Positions 16,114 through 24,547 of a stretch of DNA of 25,854 nucleotides are shown here, piece after piece. The position numbers and the translations under genes were made by a program. Position 1 is the first letter of the stretch, and each line of letters begins with the position of its first letter. This DNA comes from an uncultured Clostridium sp. GTDB taxonomy: Bacteria > Bacillota > Clostridia > Peptostreptococcales > Peptostreptococcaceae. The notes below the pieces were generated by a model. That model saw nothing but the letters and a program-made list of their open reading frames with translations. It did not search any database and was not told where the DNA came from. Location of the stretch: NCBI GenBank assembly GCA_900557165.1, contig USRS01000027.1, positions 1 to 25,854 on the forward strand. Reading direction: 5' to 3'.

Positions 16114-16143
16114 TTGAAATATTATTCATGAAGTAGATACAAT
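16114..16143 (+). promoter_or_regulatory. Promoter of the Sel1/TPR gene
   Basis: TTGAAA and TACAAT are separated by 18 bases, about 55 bases before the start codon. The rest of the 15947-16198 stretch is AT-rich and shows nothing else. Confidence 0.55.
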
Positions 16144-16198
16144 GTAATATAATATCTATTATTAAAATTATTATAATAAATTAAAGTAGGAGTAAAAG

Positions 16199-18052
16199 AT
16201 GATGAGTTCAAAATTTTCTTTTGGAAAAATTAAAGATTTACCTAAAGATACTGGATTAATACATAAGAAGGCTGTTTTACTAGAGAAAATGGGAAAGTTA
16301 GATGAAGCAATTGAATCATACAAAATTTCAGCACAAGAAGGTAATATTAAATCACAATATACATTAGGAAAAATATACTTAAATAAAAAACAATATCATG
16401 AGGCAGAGAGATGGTATTCTATGGCTTTTAAAAATGGCTATGAAAAGGCTGCCTTTGACTTGGGTAATATGTATTATGATTTGGAAGGATATGAATACGC
16501 CCTTTATTGGTATGAAAAAATAGCTATGGATGGTAATGTAAAGGCTCAAAATAATTTGGGTGTAATACATTATAAACTTGGTGATTATGTAAGAAGTGAA
16601 AAATGGTTAAAAGTTGCAGCTGATGATAATTTAGGTTCTGCATGTTTTAACTTAGGAATCTTATATCTTCACTTTGAAAAAGAAGAAGATGCCATGGAGT
16701 ACTTTAAAAAAGGATCAGTTTTACTTTCTGATGATTGTAAATATAATTTGGCCATCCTTTATAGAAAAAATGATGATGAAAAACATGTAATATCATTGTA
16801 TAAACAATTATACCGTTCAAACCATAGTAGAGGATGCTACAATATGGGACTTATTATGGAGATAAATGGAGATGAATATGAAGCTGAGAGATATTATTTA
16901 AAAAGTTGTAAAAATGATTTTACAAAAGCGCAATATAGATTAGCTTATTTATATGACAGGCAAGATAAAAGAGAAGATGCCATAGAATTTTATGAAAAGG
17001 GCATTGAACATAATTTTAGTTTATCTAAATTTAGATTAGCCAATTTATGCAATAGAGAAAATGAAATAGAAAGAGCAAAGATGTACTATGATTTGGCATC
17101 TAATGATATGGTTGAAGCTAAAAATAACTTGGCAGGACTTTATTTTGAAGAAGAAAATTATGAAAAGGCCATTAAAAATTACGATGAAGCCATAGCAGAT
17201 GGTTGCAAAGTTGCCATAGAAAATCTAGGTGATTTATATGAAAAAATTGGAGATATAGAAAAGGCAATATCTTATTATCAAAGAAGTTCTAATACAGTTT
17301 CTTGTCAAATTAAATTAGGAGATATTTTTAGAAAAATAGATAATATAGATGAATCTATAATTTGGTATAAAAAAGCATTTGAAAGTGGTGATGTTCACTC
17401 AGCATATACTTTAGGTTTAATATATGAACAATTAAAAGATTTTGAAAATGCTAAAAAATATTTTTCTTATGCGGTAGAACATAATCATGTAAATAGTCGT
17501 ATTCATTTAGGGAAAATTTACTATAATGAAGGAGACTTTGAAAAATCAAAAGAAATGTTTGAAATAACTGCCAATGAAAATAATATATATTCACAGCATA
17601 TGATTGGTTTAATTTATGAAATATATTATAAGGATTATACAAATGCAAAATACTGGTATGAAAAATCTAAAGAACAAGGATGTATTGAATCAATATATAA
17701 TTTAGGTCAGCTTTCTTTAAAATTAGATGAAATAGAAGAAAGTAAAAAATACTTCTTAGAAGGAAGTGCAAAAGAAGATAAAAATTGTGAATATATGTTA
17801 GCTTATTTATATTATGAAAAAAGTAGGTCTATGTTTAAAAATTTATCTGATCTTCACTATGAAAATAGTGAAAGTATTTATAATTTAATGGAAGAGTTAA
17901 ATGTTAATAAAGAAGAAAGATTAGTAGCTCCGTTTGAAGAAATGAAAGAAAAAGAAGAAGAGGAGTACATACCACAATACATATTAGATGTAAATGAAAA
18001 TTTAGAAAATGAATTTGAACCTATTGAAAAAGAAATGAAAATTGAAATATAA
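16199..18052 (+). CDS. Sel1-like/TPR repeat protein, 617 aa
   Basis: The protein consists of about 16-17 degenerate repeats of 33-36 residues, each with a pattern like A-x-x-x-L-G-x-L-Y and A-x-x-W-Y-x-K-A, from about residue 19 to 560. Examples are AQNNLGVIHYKLGDY, SAYTLGLIYEQLKDF and SIYNLGQLSLKLDEI. These should build a superhelical solenoid for protein binding. It has no signal peptide and no membrane segment, so it is probably cytoplasmic. The last 50 residues are strongly acidic and non-repetitive. The SD is TAGGAG. It stands alone, bounded by its own promoter and terminator, so context does not reveal its partner. Confidence 0.8.
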   Translation: MMSSKFSFGKIKDLPKDTGLIHKKAVLLEKMGKLDEAIESYKISAQEGNIKSQYTLGKIYLNKKQYHEAERWYSMAFKNGYEKAAFDLGNMYYDLEGYEYALYWYEKIAMDGNVKAQNNLGVIHYKLGDYVRSEKWLKVAADDNLGSACFNLGILYLHFEKEEDAMEYFKKGSVLLSDDCKYNLAILYRKNDDEKHVISLYKQLYRSNHSRGCYNMGLIMEINGDEYEAERYYLKSCKNDFTKAQYRLAYLYDRQDKREDAIEFYEKGIEHNFSLSKFRLANLCNRENEIERAKMYYDLASNDMVEAKNNLAGLYFEEENYEKAIKNYDEAIADGCKVAIENLGDLYEKIGDIEKAISYYQRSSNTVSCQIKLGDIFRKIDNIDESIIWYKKAFESGDVHSAYTLGLIYEQLKDFENAKKYFSYAVEHNHVNSRIHLGKIYYNEGDFEKSKEMFEITANENNIYSQHMIGLIYEIYYKDYTNAKYWYEKSKEQGCIESIYNLGQLSLKLDEIEESKKYFLEGSAKEDKNCEYMLAYLYYEKSRSMFKNLSDLHYENSESIYNLMEELNVNKEERLVAPFEEMKEKEEEEYIPQYILDVNENLENEFEPIEKEMKIEI

Positions 18053-18089
18053 AAAAGGGCATTATCTTAATAAAGATAATGCCTTTTTA
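18052..18089. terminator. Bidirectional terminator between the TPR gene and corA
   Basis: An 11-bp perfect core stem (18058-18068 with 18073-18083) is flanked by A's on one side and T's on the other, so it works for both converging genes. Confidence 0.9.
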
Positions 18090-18101
18090 AGCAAGTAAAT
18101 A

Positions 18102-19034
18102 TTACAATAATTTATTTTTTGATAGTAATATAGATAAAATTACACAAATTACTGCTGATATAAATAAAATTATCCAAAAACCATATGGATCATTTGCAAA
18201 AGGAACATCCACATTCATCCCAAAGTAACCTGAAATCATAGTTGGAATAGATAAAATAAGTGTTACAACTGTTAAAAGTTGCATCACATTATTTTGGTTA
18301 TTATTTATAATTGCACTAAATGCATCCATGATTCTACTTAATATATCTCCATAAATAGAAGCCATCTCAAGGGCCTGTCTATTTTCAATAATAACATCTT
18401 CAAGTAAATCTTCGTCTTCAGAATATTTTTTTATGGCAGAAGTACGAAGCATTTTGTTTAAAACTAGTTCTAATGCTTTTAAGGACGTAGAAAAATAAAC
18501 TAAAGATTTTTCCAGTTCAAGTAATTGAACAAGTTCTTTGTTTTTCATTGATTTGTGTATTTCACGTTCTATTTTAATAGTCATTTTATTGATTCTTCTA
18601 AGATATAATAGATAATAAGTTGCATTTTTATATAAAATTTGAAGTATAAAACGAGTTTTCTTAAAAGTATAAAATTCCTTAATATGACCTACTATAAAAT
18701 CGTTTAAAATTCTACTTTGGGCAGTACATACAGTAATAATTGAATGTTCTGTAAGTATTATACCTAGGGGTATAGTAGAGTAATGTGCTGAGTCAGAATC
18801 AGACTCATCTATGGGAATATCTATTAAAATTAATGTATGATTATCTTCCACATCAATTCTAGAGCGTTCTTCCTCATCTATAGCTGCATTTAAACTATCA
18901 ATATCTATATTGAATCTATCAGAAATATATCTTATTTCTTCATGACTAGGTTCTACCATATTAATCCAACAACCTTCTTCAAAGTCATTTAGCTTTTCTA
19001 GTTTTGTCTCAATTGTTTTATAATATCTTATCAT
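18102..19034 (-). CDS. corA: CorA-family divalent metal (Mg2+) transporter
   Basis: The 310-aa protein has a large cytoplasmic N-terminal domain and two C-terminal membrane helices. The first (about residues 245-270) ends in the family signature YFGMN (Gly272-Met273-Asn274), the ion selectivity motif, followed by VDVPFAND. The second runs to the Lys-containing C-terminus. CorA works as a pentamer importing Mg2+; some members carry Co2+ or Zn2+, which cannot be excluded here. The SD AAAAGGATG sits about 8 bases before the ATG. The long structured leader upstream suggests RNA-level control. Confidence 0.9.
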   Translation of the reverse strand: MIRYYKTIETKLEKLNDFEEGCWINMVEPSHEEIRYISDRFNIDIDSLNAAIDEEERSRIDVEDNHTLILIDIPIDESDSDSAHYSTIPLGIILTEHSIITVCTAQSRILNDFIVGHIKEFYTFKKTRFILQILYKNATYYLLYLRRINKMTIKIEREIHKSMKNKELVQLLELEKSLVYFSTSLKALELVLNKMLRTSAIKKYSEDEDLLEDVIIENRQALEMASIYGDILSRIMDAFSAIINNNQNNVMQLLTVVTLILSIPTMISGYFGMNVDVPFANDPYGFWIILFISAVICVILSILLSKNKLL

Positions 19035-19059
19035 GGTAACACATCCTTTTATTCAGTTT

Positions 19060-19200
19060 TATATATTGGCCACTTAATGATATCTATTACAGGACCAATA
19101 TATATAAAAGGTATTAGTCTAAAATAGATATTATTAAGTGATTTGTAAATACTACAGTCCGAAACTCAGGTATCGGAATACTGTCCATTTACCATCACTC
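19060..19200 (-). promoter_or_regulatory. Structured corA leader with two competing hairpins, riboswitch-like, class unknown
   Basis: Reading 5' to 3' on the minus strand, hairpin 1 (19199 to 19137) stacks four helices: AGTGAT/ATCACT, GTAAAT/ATTTAC, ACAG/CTGT and TCCGA/TCGGA, with a 10-base apical loop. Hairpin 2 (19140 to 19071) is a 21-position arm pair with two mismatches, continued by GACTAATA/TATTGGTC. The 3' base of hairpin 1 (19137-19140) is also the 5' base of hairpin 2, so the full stems exclude each other. A third pairing (19061-19069 with 19095-19103, 9 bp) would in turn break hairpin 2. There is no T-run, so any switch probably acts on translation. The M-box, yybP-ykoY and NiCo consensus elements were not seen. 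Confidence 0.6.
19166..19195 (-). CDS. Possible 9-aa upstream ORF in the corA leader
   Basis: ATG with an upstream AAAGGAGA opens MVNGQYSDT followed by TGA. It lies within hairpin 1, whose first strand contains the start region. The spacing from GGAG to ATG is only 4 bases, which is short, so translation is uncertain. If translated, the ribosome would open hairpin 1 and let hairpin 2 form. Confidence 0.35.
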   Translation of the reverse strand: MVNGQYSDT

Positions 19201-19226
19201 TCCTTTACTTTTTTCATATCTATTAT

Positions 19227-19255
19227 ATATTAATAATTTTTTTATAATAAATCAA
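19227..19255 (-). promoter_or_regulatory. Candidate corA promoter
   Basis: On the minus strand, TTGATT and TAATAT are separated by 17 bases. This would start the transcript just upstream of the structured leader. The -10 is weak and the whole area is AT-rich, so the call is tentative. Confidence 0.35.
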
Positions 19256-19349
19256 TACTTGAAAAAAATATTATCGAAATAATAGACTTAATTTATATTA
19301 TAAACCCATAATAGAAAATATAAAATATTTTTATAATAATTTTTAAAAT

Positions 19350-19392
19350 AAAAAAGATATAGGTATTAATTTAAGATACCTGTATCTTTTTT
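19350..19392 (-). terminator. Terminator of the thrC-thrB operon
   Basis: A 17-position stem with one mismatch (19350-19366 with 19376-19392) ends, on the minus strand, in a T-run, just after the thrB stop. Confidence 0.85.
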
Positions 19393-19402
19393 ATTTATAC
19401 AT

Positions 19403-20299
19403 TTAATCTAAAATATTTACTCTAGCACCTTTTAAGTCGCAATGTAGATCTTTAATTATCCATTTGTCATCTAAAGTAGATAAAAAAGATTCCATTTCAT
19501 CAATAAATTTTGTATCATCATCAGTAGTCAAAGACATTATAGTAGGTCCAGCTCCACTTAAAAATGTTCCCAAGGAATTAAGTTTATTGGCATGATTTAC
19601 AACTTTGTCATAATCTTTTATTAAAGGACTACGGTAATCTTGATGAAATTTATCTTTACAAGCTATTTTTAAAAGGTCTAAGTTTTTGTTCATAAAAGCA
19701 GTAACTAAAAGAGTAGCTCTTGAAACATTAAATACACCATCTTTGTGGTCTATAGTTTTTGGAAGTACACTTCTAGCCTTTTCTGTAGATAATTCAAAGT
19801 CAGGTATTATAGCACAAAATCTAATATTTTTTGGTATTTTAATAGTGTCGTGAATTATTTTATTATCTTCTATCAAAGATATAATCATATTGCCATAAAG
19901 GGCAGGGGCTACATTATCTGGATGACCTTCTATTTCTGTGGCAAGTTTTAATATTTCACTTTTATCTAAGTGAGAATTACTTAAGTAATTAGCTGCTAAT
20001 AATCCGGCAACTATACAAGTTGCACTGCTGCCAAGACCTCTAGATATGGGAACGTCATCTACAATTTTTACTTTTATTCCTTTTGATATTTTTTTAGGTT
20101 TTATCTTGTCAAAGAAATACATCATAGATTTATATACTAAATTATCTTTATTTATATATTCTTCTTCCTTTTCATCTATAATTAAACCCTTTTCTATTTC
20201 GCAAAAATAAAATTTATTATACAAATTCAAAGCTATACCAAGGCAATCATAGCCAGGGCCTATATTTGCACTTGTAGCCGGCACTATTACTTCTAACAT
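19403..20299 (-). CDS. thrB: Homoserine kinase (ThrB)
   Basis: A GHMP-family kinase that phosphorylates homoserine, supplying ThrC. The ATP-binding motif is PISRGLGSSATC near residue 85; the N-terminus VPATSANIGPGYDCLGIAL and the C-terminal LSGAGPTIMSL are family marks. I choose ATG 20299 (298 aa) because AGGTGA lies 4-5 bases upstream. An in-frame GTG at 20308, directly abutting the thrC stop, would add three residues. It is the second gene of the T-box-controlled operon. Confidence 0.9.
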   Translation of the reverse strand: MLEVIVPATSANIGPGYDCLGIALNLYNKFYFCEIEKGLIIDEKEEEYINKDNLVYKSMMYFFDKIKPKKISKGIKVKIVDDVPISRGLGSSATCIVAGLLAANYLSNSHLDKSEILKLATEIEGHPDNVAPALYGNMIISLIEDNKIIHDTIKIPKNIRFCAIIPDFELSTEKARSVLPKTIDHKDGVFNVSRATLLVTAFMNKNLDLLKIACKDKFHQDYRSPLIKDYDKVVNHANKLNSLGTFLSGAGPTIMSLTTDDDTKFIDEMESFLSTLDDKWIIKDLHCDLKGARVNILD

Positions 20300-20308
20300 A
20301 TTTATCAC

Positions 20309-21790
20309 CTACATTTTTAATATTTTTTTTATTTCACTTTTTATTTCATCTTTTTCACAATTTTCATCATGTAAAATTAAAGAAGTTTTTAATTTTTTTA
20401 TGGGATAAGGAATTTCAGTATGAGAGAATTTGCTTAATTTTTCTATTATTTCAAATTTATCAAAATTATTTACTTCCTCACCTAAAGAGTACAACACATC
20501 TTTGCTAAATTTATAAGGGCTAGCAGTACTTACAATTACTGTAGGAGTACAGTCTTTGTGTTTTTTTAAATATTTCATATAAGATGTATATGCAACACAA
20601 GTATGTGTATCAATTAAATAATTATATTCTTTGAAAACCTTATTAATATTTCTTTTTACTTCTAATTCATTGGCATATTCACTTCTAAAAGAGTTAAGAT
20701 TTTTTTTCATATTAGTATCTAATTTATACAAACCCTTATTATTTAAATCTTTTATTAAATTATTTACTTTTTCACTATCTCTAGAAGATATTTCAAATAA
20801 TAAACGCTCTAAATTGCTGGAAATTAAAATATCCATAGATGGTGATGAAGTTAAAATGAGTTCTCTATTTTTGTTGTATATTCCTGAATTAAAAAAGTCA
20901 TATAAAACATTGTTATCATTGGAAGTACAAATTAATTTATTTACTGGAAGTCCCATAAGTTTTGCATAATAAGCAGCAAGTATATTTCCAAAATTGCCAG
21001 TAGGAACAGTGAAGTTAATTTTATCTTTAAGTTTTATATGTTTATTTTTTACTAAATCAAAATAAGAATAAAAATAATAAACTATTTGTGGTAATAATCT
21101 ACCAATATTTATGGAATTAGCAGAAGATAATATATAGTTATTATTTTTTAATATTTCTTTAAATTCTTCATCATTAAAAATAGTTTTTACTGCACTTTGA
21201 GCATCGTCAAAATTGCCATTTATGGAAACTACATAAGTATTATTGCCTTCTTGACTTTGCATTTGAAGTTTTTGAATAGAACTAACGCCATCTTCAGGGA
21301 AAAATACAATTATTTTTACTTGATTTAAATTTTTAAAACCTTCTAAAGCAGCCTTACCTGTATCACCTGATGTGGCAGTTAATATTAATATATCTTCTTT
21401 TATATTATTTTTTTTCAAAGATGTCTCTAACAAAAGAGGCATCAAAGTAAGTGCCATGTCTTTAAAGGCACATGTAGGTCCATGATAAAGCTCTAAGAAG
21501 TATTTATCTTTTACTTTGACTGTAGGTGCAATTTCTTTACAGTCAAATTTGTCATCATAAGCTTTGTTTATACAATTTTTAAGTTCTTCTTCTGTAAAAT
21601 CATCTAAATATAATTTTAAAATTTCAAAACATAAATCTTTATAAGATAAATTTACTAAATTATCAAGCTTATCAGAAACGTCTGGAAAACTTTCTGGTAC
21701 ATATAATCCACCATCACTGCAAATACCATTTATTATGGTTTGAGAACCTTTTATTTTTTCTTTTTTTCCTCTGGTACTTATAAAGTACAT
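20309..21790 (-). CDS. thrC: Threonine synthase (ThrC)
   Basis: A PLP enzyme of fold type II that converts O-phosphohomoserine to threonine. The PLP Lys is Lys110 in YHGPTCAFKDMAL. The phosphate-binding loop is TATSGDTGKAAL (near residue 155), and NSINIGRLLPQ is the family signature near residue 235. At 493 aa, with an N-terminal STRG..SGGLYVP-like start, it belongs to the longer class of threonine synthases. The SD is GAGGAGG. It is the first gene after the T-box and is followed by thrB; no hom, asd or lysC is nearby. Confidence 0.95.
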   Translation of the reverse strand: MYFISTRGKKEKIKGSQTIINGICSDGGLYVPESFPDVSDKLDNLVNLSYKDLCFEILKLYLDDFTEEELKNCINKAYDDKFDCKEIAPTVKVKDKYFLELYHGPTCAFKDMALTLMPLLLETSLKKNNIKEDILILTATSGDTGKAALEGFKNLNQVKIIVFFPEDGVSSIQKLQMQSQEGNNTYVVSINGNFDDAQSAVKTIFNDEEFKEILKNNNYILSSANSINIGRLLPQIVYYFYSYFDLVKNKHIKLKDKINFTVPTGNFGNILAAYYAKLMGLPVNKLICTSNDNNVLYDFFNSGIYNKNRELILTSSPSMDILISSNLERLLFEISSRDSEKVNNLIKDLNNKGLYKLDTNMKKNLNSFRSEYANELEVKRNINKVFKEYNYLIDTHTCVAYTSYMKYLKKHKDCTPTVIVSTASPYKFSKDVLYSLGEEVNNFDKFEIIEKLSKFSHTEIPYPIKKLKTSLILHDENCEKDEIKSEIKKILKM

Positions 21791-21810
21791 ATTTAATTAC
21801 CTCCTCTAAT

Positions 21811-21843
21811 AAAAAAACTCTCATCCCTAAAAGGGACGAGAGT
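21811..21843 (-). terminator. T-box regulated terminator before thrC
   Basis: The stem ACTCTCGTCCC / GGGATGAGAGT (one G-U or wobble position) has a 4-6 base loop and a 7-base T-run on the minus strand. It competes with the T-box antiterminator. Confidence 0.9.
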
Positions 21844-22049
21844 ATATTCCCGCGGTTCCACCCGAATTGATTTAAAATCCACTTAATACATATAACGTGT
21901 GTAAAACGTCTATTCTTACTAAAATCATAGATAACTTCAGAATGCAGCTCCTAGGTAGTTTTCAATTTATCTAATTAAGGAAATCTTTCAGCCTATGAAT
22001 TTCCCTCTCTGATAATCGATTTTAAATTTACTCTTCCTAATCATAGCTT
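21811..22049 (-). promoter_or_regulatory. Threonine T-box riboswitch upstream of thrC
   Basis: The T-box core GGGTGGAACCGCGGG (minus strand, 21863-21849) is followed by the terminator at 21811-21843. Stem I begins near 22049, with the GAGAGGG and GGCTGAAAGATT elements of its distal part. At 21959-21954 the putative specifier region reads ACTACC, two adjacent Thr codons, just before AGGAGC. Uncharged tRNA-Thr would pair its 3' end with TGGA in the core and stabilise the antiterminator. This fits the Thr synthesis genes downstream. Which of the two codons is the specifier needs folding. Confidence 0.93.
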
Positions 22050-22069
22050 TTTTATATTAAATTATTTAA

Positions 22070-22098
22070 ATTCTAATCAATTATTTTCACTATGTCAA
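22070..22098 (-). promoter_or_regulatory. Promoter of the thrC-thrB operon
   Basis: A near-consensus sigma-A promoter on the minus strand: TTGACA, 17 bases, TAGAAT. Transcription would start about 22063, just before stem I of the T-box. Confidence 0.85.
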
Positions 22099-22296
22099 GA
22101 AAAATATGAAAATAAAAACTATTATAAAAAAACATTAAAAATCAAAGAAGATTACAAATTTTTAACACTTAAATAATGAAAGTATGATATCATAATATTA
22201 GTTTATTTATTTAATTGGAAAAATTGAAAATTTACAACAGAAATAAAAAAGAATTTCAATTCTTATTAAATTCATAAATTATTCATATTGGGGGAT

Positions 22297-22302
22297 TATA
22301 AT
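22297..22302 (+). promoter_or_regulatory. Possible -10 box of the 31-aa gene
   Basis: TATAAT lies 22 bases before the start codon and follows a GGGGG run. No good -35 is present at 16-18 bases, so an activator or other sigma factor might be needed. The 5' UTR would be very short. A 12-bp palindrome TATGATATCATA lies upstream at 22183-22194; otherwise 22100-22290 shows nothing. Confidence 0.35.
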
Positions 22303-22324
22303 ATAAACAAAAGGAGGAATGAAT

Positions 22325-22420
22325 ATGGCAATTGTACTTATAACAGCAGTTTTAGTAGTAATTATGCTTGGATTATCATTTTTATCATATATATCAGAAA
22401 ATAACTTAATAGAAGAGTAA
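22325..22420 (+). CDS. Small single-span membrane protein, 31 aa
   Basis: An AAAGGAGGAATGAAT leader gives a near-ideal SD for ATG 22325. The product begins MAIVLITAVLVVIMLGLSFL and ends in an acidic tail (SENNLIEE), so it is one membrane helix with the charged end probably inside or outside without a strong topology signal. It is followed by its own terminator, which supports a real transcription unit. No family recognised. Confidence 0.7.
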   Translation: MAIVLITAVLVVIMLGLSFLSYISENNLIEE

Positions 22421-22442
22421 TTAATATATTTTATCATAAATG

Positions 22443-22469
22443 AAAGGCTGATTTAATCGGTCTTTTTTT
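22443..22469 (+). terminator. Terminator of the 31-aa gene
   Basis: A 9-bp stem with two G-U pairs (22443-22451 with 22457-22465) is followed by T's to 22469. Confidence 0.75.
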
Positions 22470-22474
22470 GTATA

Positions 22475-22508
22475 AAAAAATCCAACGAAATTAATCGTCG
22501 GATTTTTT
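22475..22508 (-). terminator. Terminator of typA
   Basis: A 14-position stem (22475-22488 with 22495-22508, one G-U on the minus strand) ends in a T-run just after the typA stop; it can also act on the plus strand. Confidence 0.85.
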
Positions 22509-22511
22509 CTA

Positions 22512-24344
22512 TTATTGTTGAGCAGCTTTTCTTCTTTTGTTGTATTGAAGTCTTTCATGCTCGTTTAAGAATTTCTTTCTAAGTCTTATAGCATCTGGAG
22601 TTATTTCAACTAACTCATCATCATCTATAAACTCTAAAGCTTCTTCTAGAGTGAATGTTCTAGCAGCATTTAATTTTATAGCATCATCTGAACCAGAAGC
22701 ACGAACGTTAGTTAATTTTTTATTTTTAGTTGGGTTAACTACCATATCGTCTTTTCTTGAGTTCATACCTATTATCATACCTTCGTATACATCTACACCT
22801 GGATCTACGAACATTGTAGCTCTTTCACTTAAAGCGTTAAGTCCGTAAGCCATAGTAGTACCACCACATTGAGATATTAACACACCGTTAGATCTTGATG
22901 GTATTTCACCTTTGTACTCTTCGTATCTAGCAAATGAACGAACCATATTACCTTCACCACGAGTATCATTTATGAATTCAGATCTATATCCTAAAAGTCC
23001 ACGAGTTGGAGCAGAGAATTCGATTTTTACGTAATCTCCTTCTATAGACATAGCTTCCATCATACCTTTTCTTAAGTTCATTTTGTTTATAACAGTTCCA
23101 GAGTATATTTCAGGACAGTTTATTATAACTTTTTCAATTGGTTCTAATAATTTTCCGTCTTCATCTCTATGCATTAAAACTTCTGGTTTAGAAACACCTA
23201 TTTCATAACCTTCACGTCTCATATTTTCAAGAAGTATAGATAAGTGAAGTTCACCTCTACCAGATACTCTATATCCGTCAGTTGTATCCATTGGCTCAAC
23301 TTTTAAACCAACGTTAACTTCTAGTTCTTTATCTAATCTGTCTTTTAAGTGTCTAGTAGTAACGAATTTACCACTTTTACCTGCAAATGGAGAATCATTT
23401 ACTAAGAAGTTCATAGATAAAGTAGGCTCTTCTATATGTATCATTTCCATTGGTAAGTGATGTCCAACTTCACAAATTGTTTCACCTATAGATATATCAG
23501 GTATACCTGCTACAACTACGATGTCTCCTGAGTGAGCTTCGTCAACTTCAACTTGTTTTAATCCTTCGTAAACTGAAAGTTTAGTTATTTTTCCTCTAGA
23601 TACAACTTCTCCAGCTTTACAAACAGAAACTTGTTCTCCTGATTTTACAGTACCTTTGTAAACTCTACCTATTCCAAGTCTTCCTACGAAGTTATCATAA
23701 GCTAGAGCAGATATTTGTAATTGAAGATGTTTATCGTCATAATCAGGGTAAGCTTCAACATGTTCAACTATAGTTTCGAATAATGGAGATAAGTCAGTTG
23801 AATCATCATCCATTTCTCTTTTAGCTATACCTTGTTTAGCTATACCGTAGATTATTGGGAATTCACATTGTTCATCAGTTGCATTTAAGTCTACGAATAA
23901 ATCGAATACTTCATCAACAACTTCTTCAGCTCTTTGGTCTTTTTTATCTATTTTGTTTATGAATAATATTGGTCTAAGACCTAATTCTAATGATTTTTGT
24001 AAAACGAATCTTGTTTGAGGCATTGGCCCTTCAGATGCATCTACTAGTAATACAACAGTGTCAACAGTTTTTATAACACGTTCAACTTCAGAAGAGAAGT
24101 CACTATGTCCTGGTGTATCTACTATATTTATTTTGTAATCTTTATAGTTTATAGAACAGTTTTTAGAATATATTGTTATACCTCTTTCTGCTTCAAGGTC
24201 ATTACTATCCATTACACATTCTTTTACTACTTCGTTTGCTCTAAATACACCACTTTGAGATAAGAAAGCATCAACTAGAGTTGATTTTCCAGCATCGACG
24301 TGGGCAATAACAGCGATATTAATAATTTTATGTTTTGTTGTCAT
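22512..24344 (-). CDS. typA: Ribosome-associated GTPase TypA/BipA
   Basis: A translational GTPase of the EF-G class, 610 aa as usual. GTPase motifs: G1 AHVDAGKST (14-22), RGITI (switch I), G3 DTPGHSDF, G4 INKIDK. Elongation-factor domains II, III and V follow, then the BipA-specific C-terminal domain ending in a basic tail (RRKAAQQ). TypA binds ribosomes and helps 50S assembly and stress or cold adaptation. Codons use more C and G at third positions than the neighbours, as expected of a highly expressed gene. The SD AGGAAG lies about 10 bases from the ATG. Confidence 0.97.
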   Translation of the reverse strand: MTTKHKIINIAVIAHVDAGKSTLVDAFLSQSGVFRANEVVKECVMDSNDLEAERGITIYSKNCSINYKDYKINIVDTPGHSDFSSEVERVIKTVDTVVLLVDASEGPMPQTRFVLQKSLELGLRPILFINKIDKKDQRAEEVVDEVFDLFVDLNATDEQCEFPIIYGIAKQGIAKREMDDDSTDLSPLFETIVEHVEAYPDYDDKHLQLQISALAYDNFVGRLGIGRVYKGTVKSGEQVSVCKAGEVVSRGKITKLSVYEGLKQVEVDEAHSGDIVVVAGIPDISIGETICEVGHHLPMEMIHIEEPTLSMNFLVNDSPFAGKSGKFVTTRHLKDRLDKELEVNVGLKVEPMDTTDGYRVSGRGELHLSILLENMRREGYEIGVSKPEVLMHRDEDGKLLEPIEKVIINCPEIYSGTVINKMNLRKGMMEAMSIEGDYVKIEFSAPTRGLLGYRSEFINDTRGEGNMVRSFARYEEYKGEIPSRSNGVLISQCGGTTMAYGLNALSERATMFVDPGVDVYEGMIIGMNSRKDDMVVNPTKNKKLTNVRASGSDDAIKLNAARTFTLEEALEFIDDDELVEITPDAIRLRKKFLNEHERLQYNKRRKAAQQ

Positions 24345-24380
24345 TTTATTAATTCTTCCTTTCTAAAAAATAACTCATAT

Positions 24381-24409
24381 AGTATAACATAAGCTGGATG
24401 AAATGTAAA
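24381..24409 (-). promoter_or_regulatory. Promoter of typA
   Basis: On the minus strand, TTTACA and TATACT are separated by 17 bases, about 37 bases before the start codon. Confidence 0.65.
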
Positions 24410-24547
24410 ATAAAATAGCTCGAACACTTTATTGTTATTATTAACATAAATATAAAAAAGAATATCATTAATAAATATAATTACATAAATTGTAAATAAA
24501 TTAAAAAATAAGTAGATAAAGCTGTGTTAGTAATATATAAATAGAAC

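Noticed and set aside
19060..19200. M-box (ykoK) magnesium riboswitch before corA
   Set aside because: The conserved M-box core sequences are not recognisable, and the length and helix order differ.
20300..20308. GTG start for thrB
   Set aside because: It abuts the thrC stop with no SD of its own; the ATG nine bases on has AGGTGA at good spacing.
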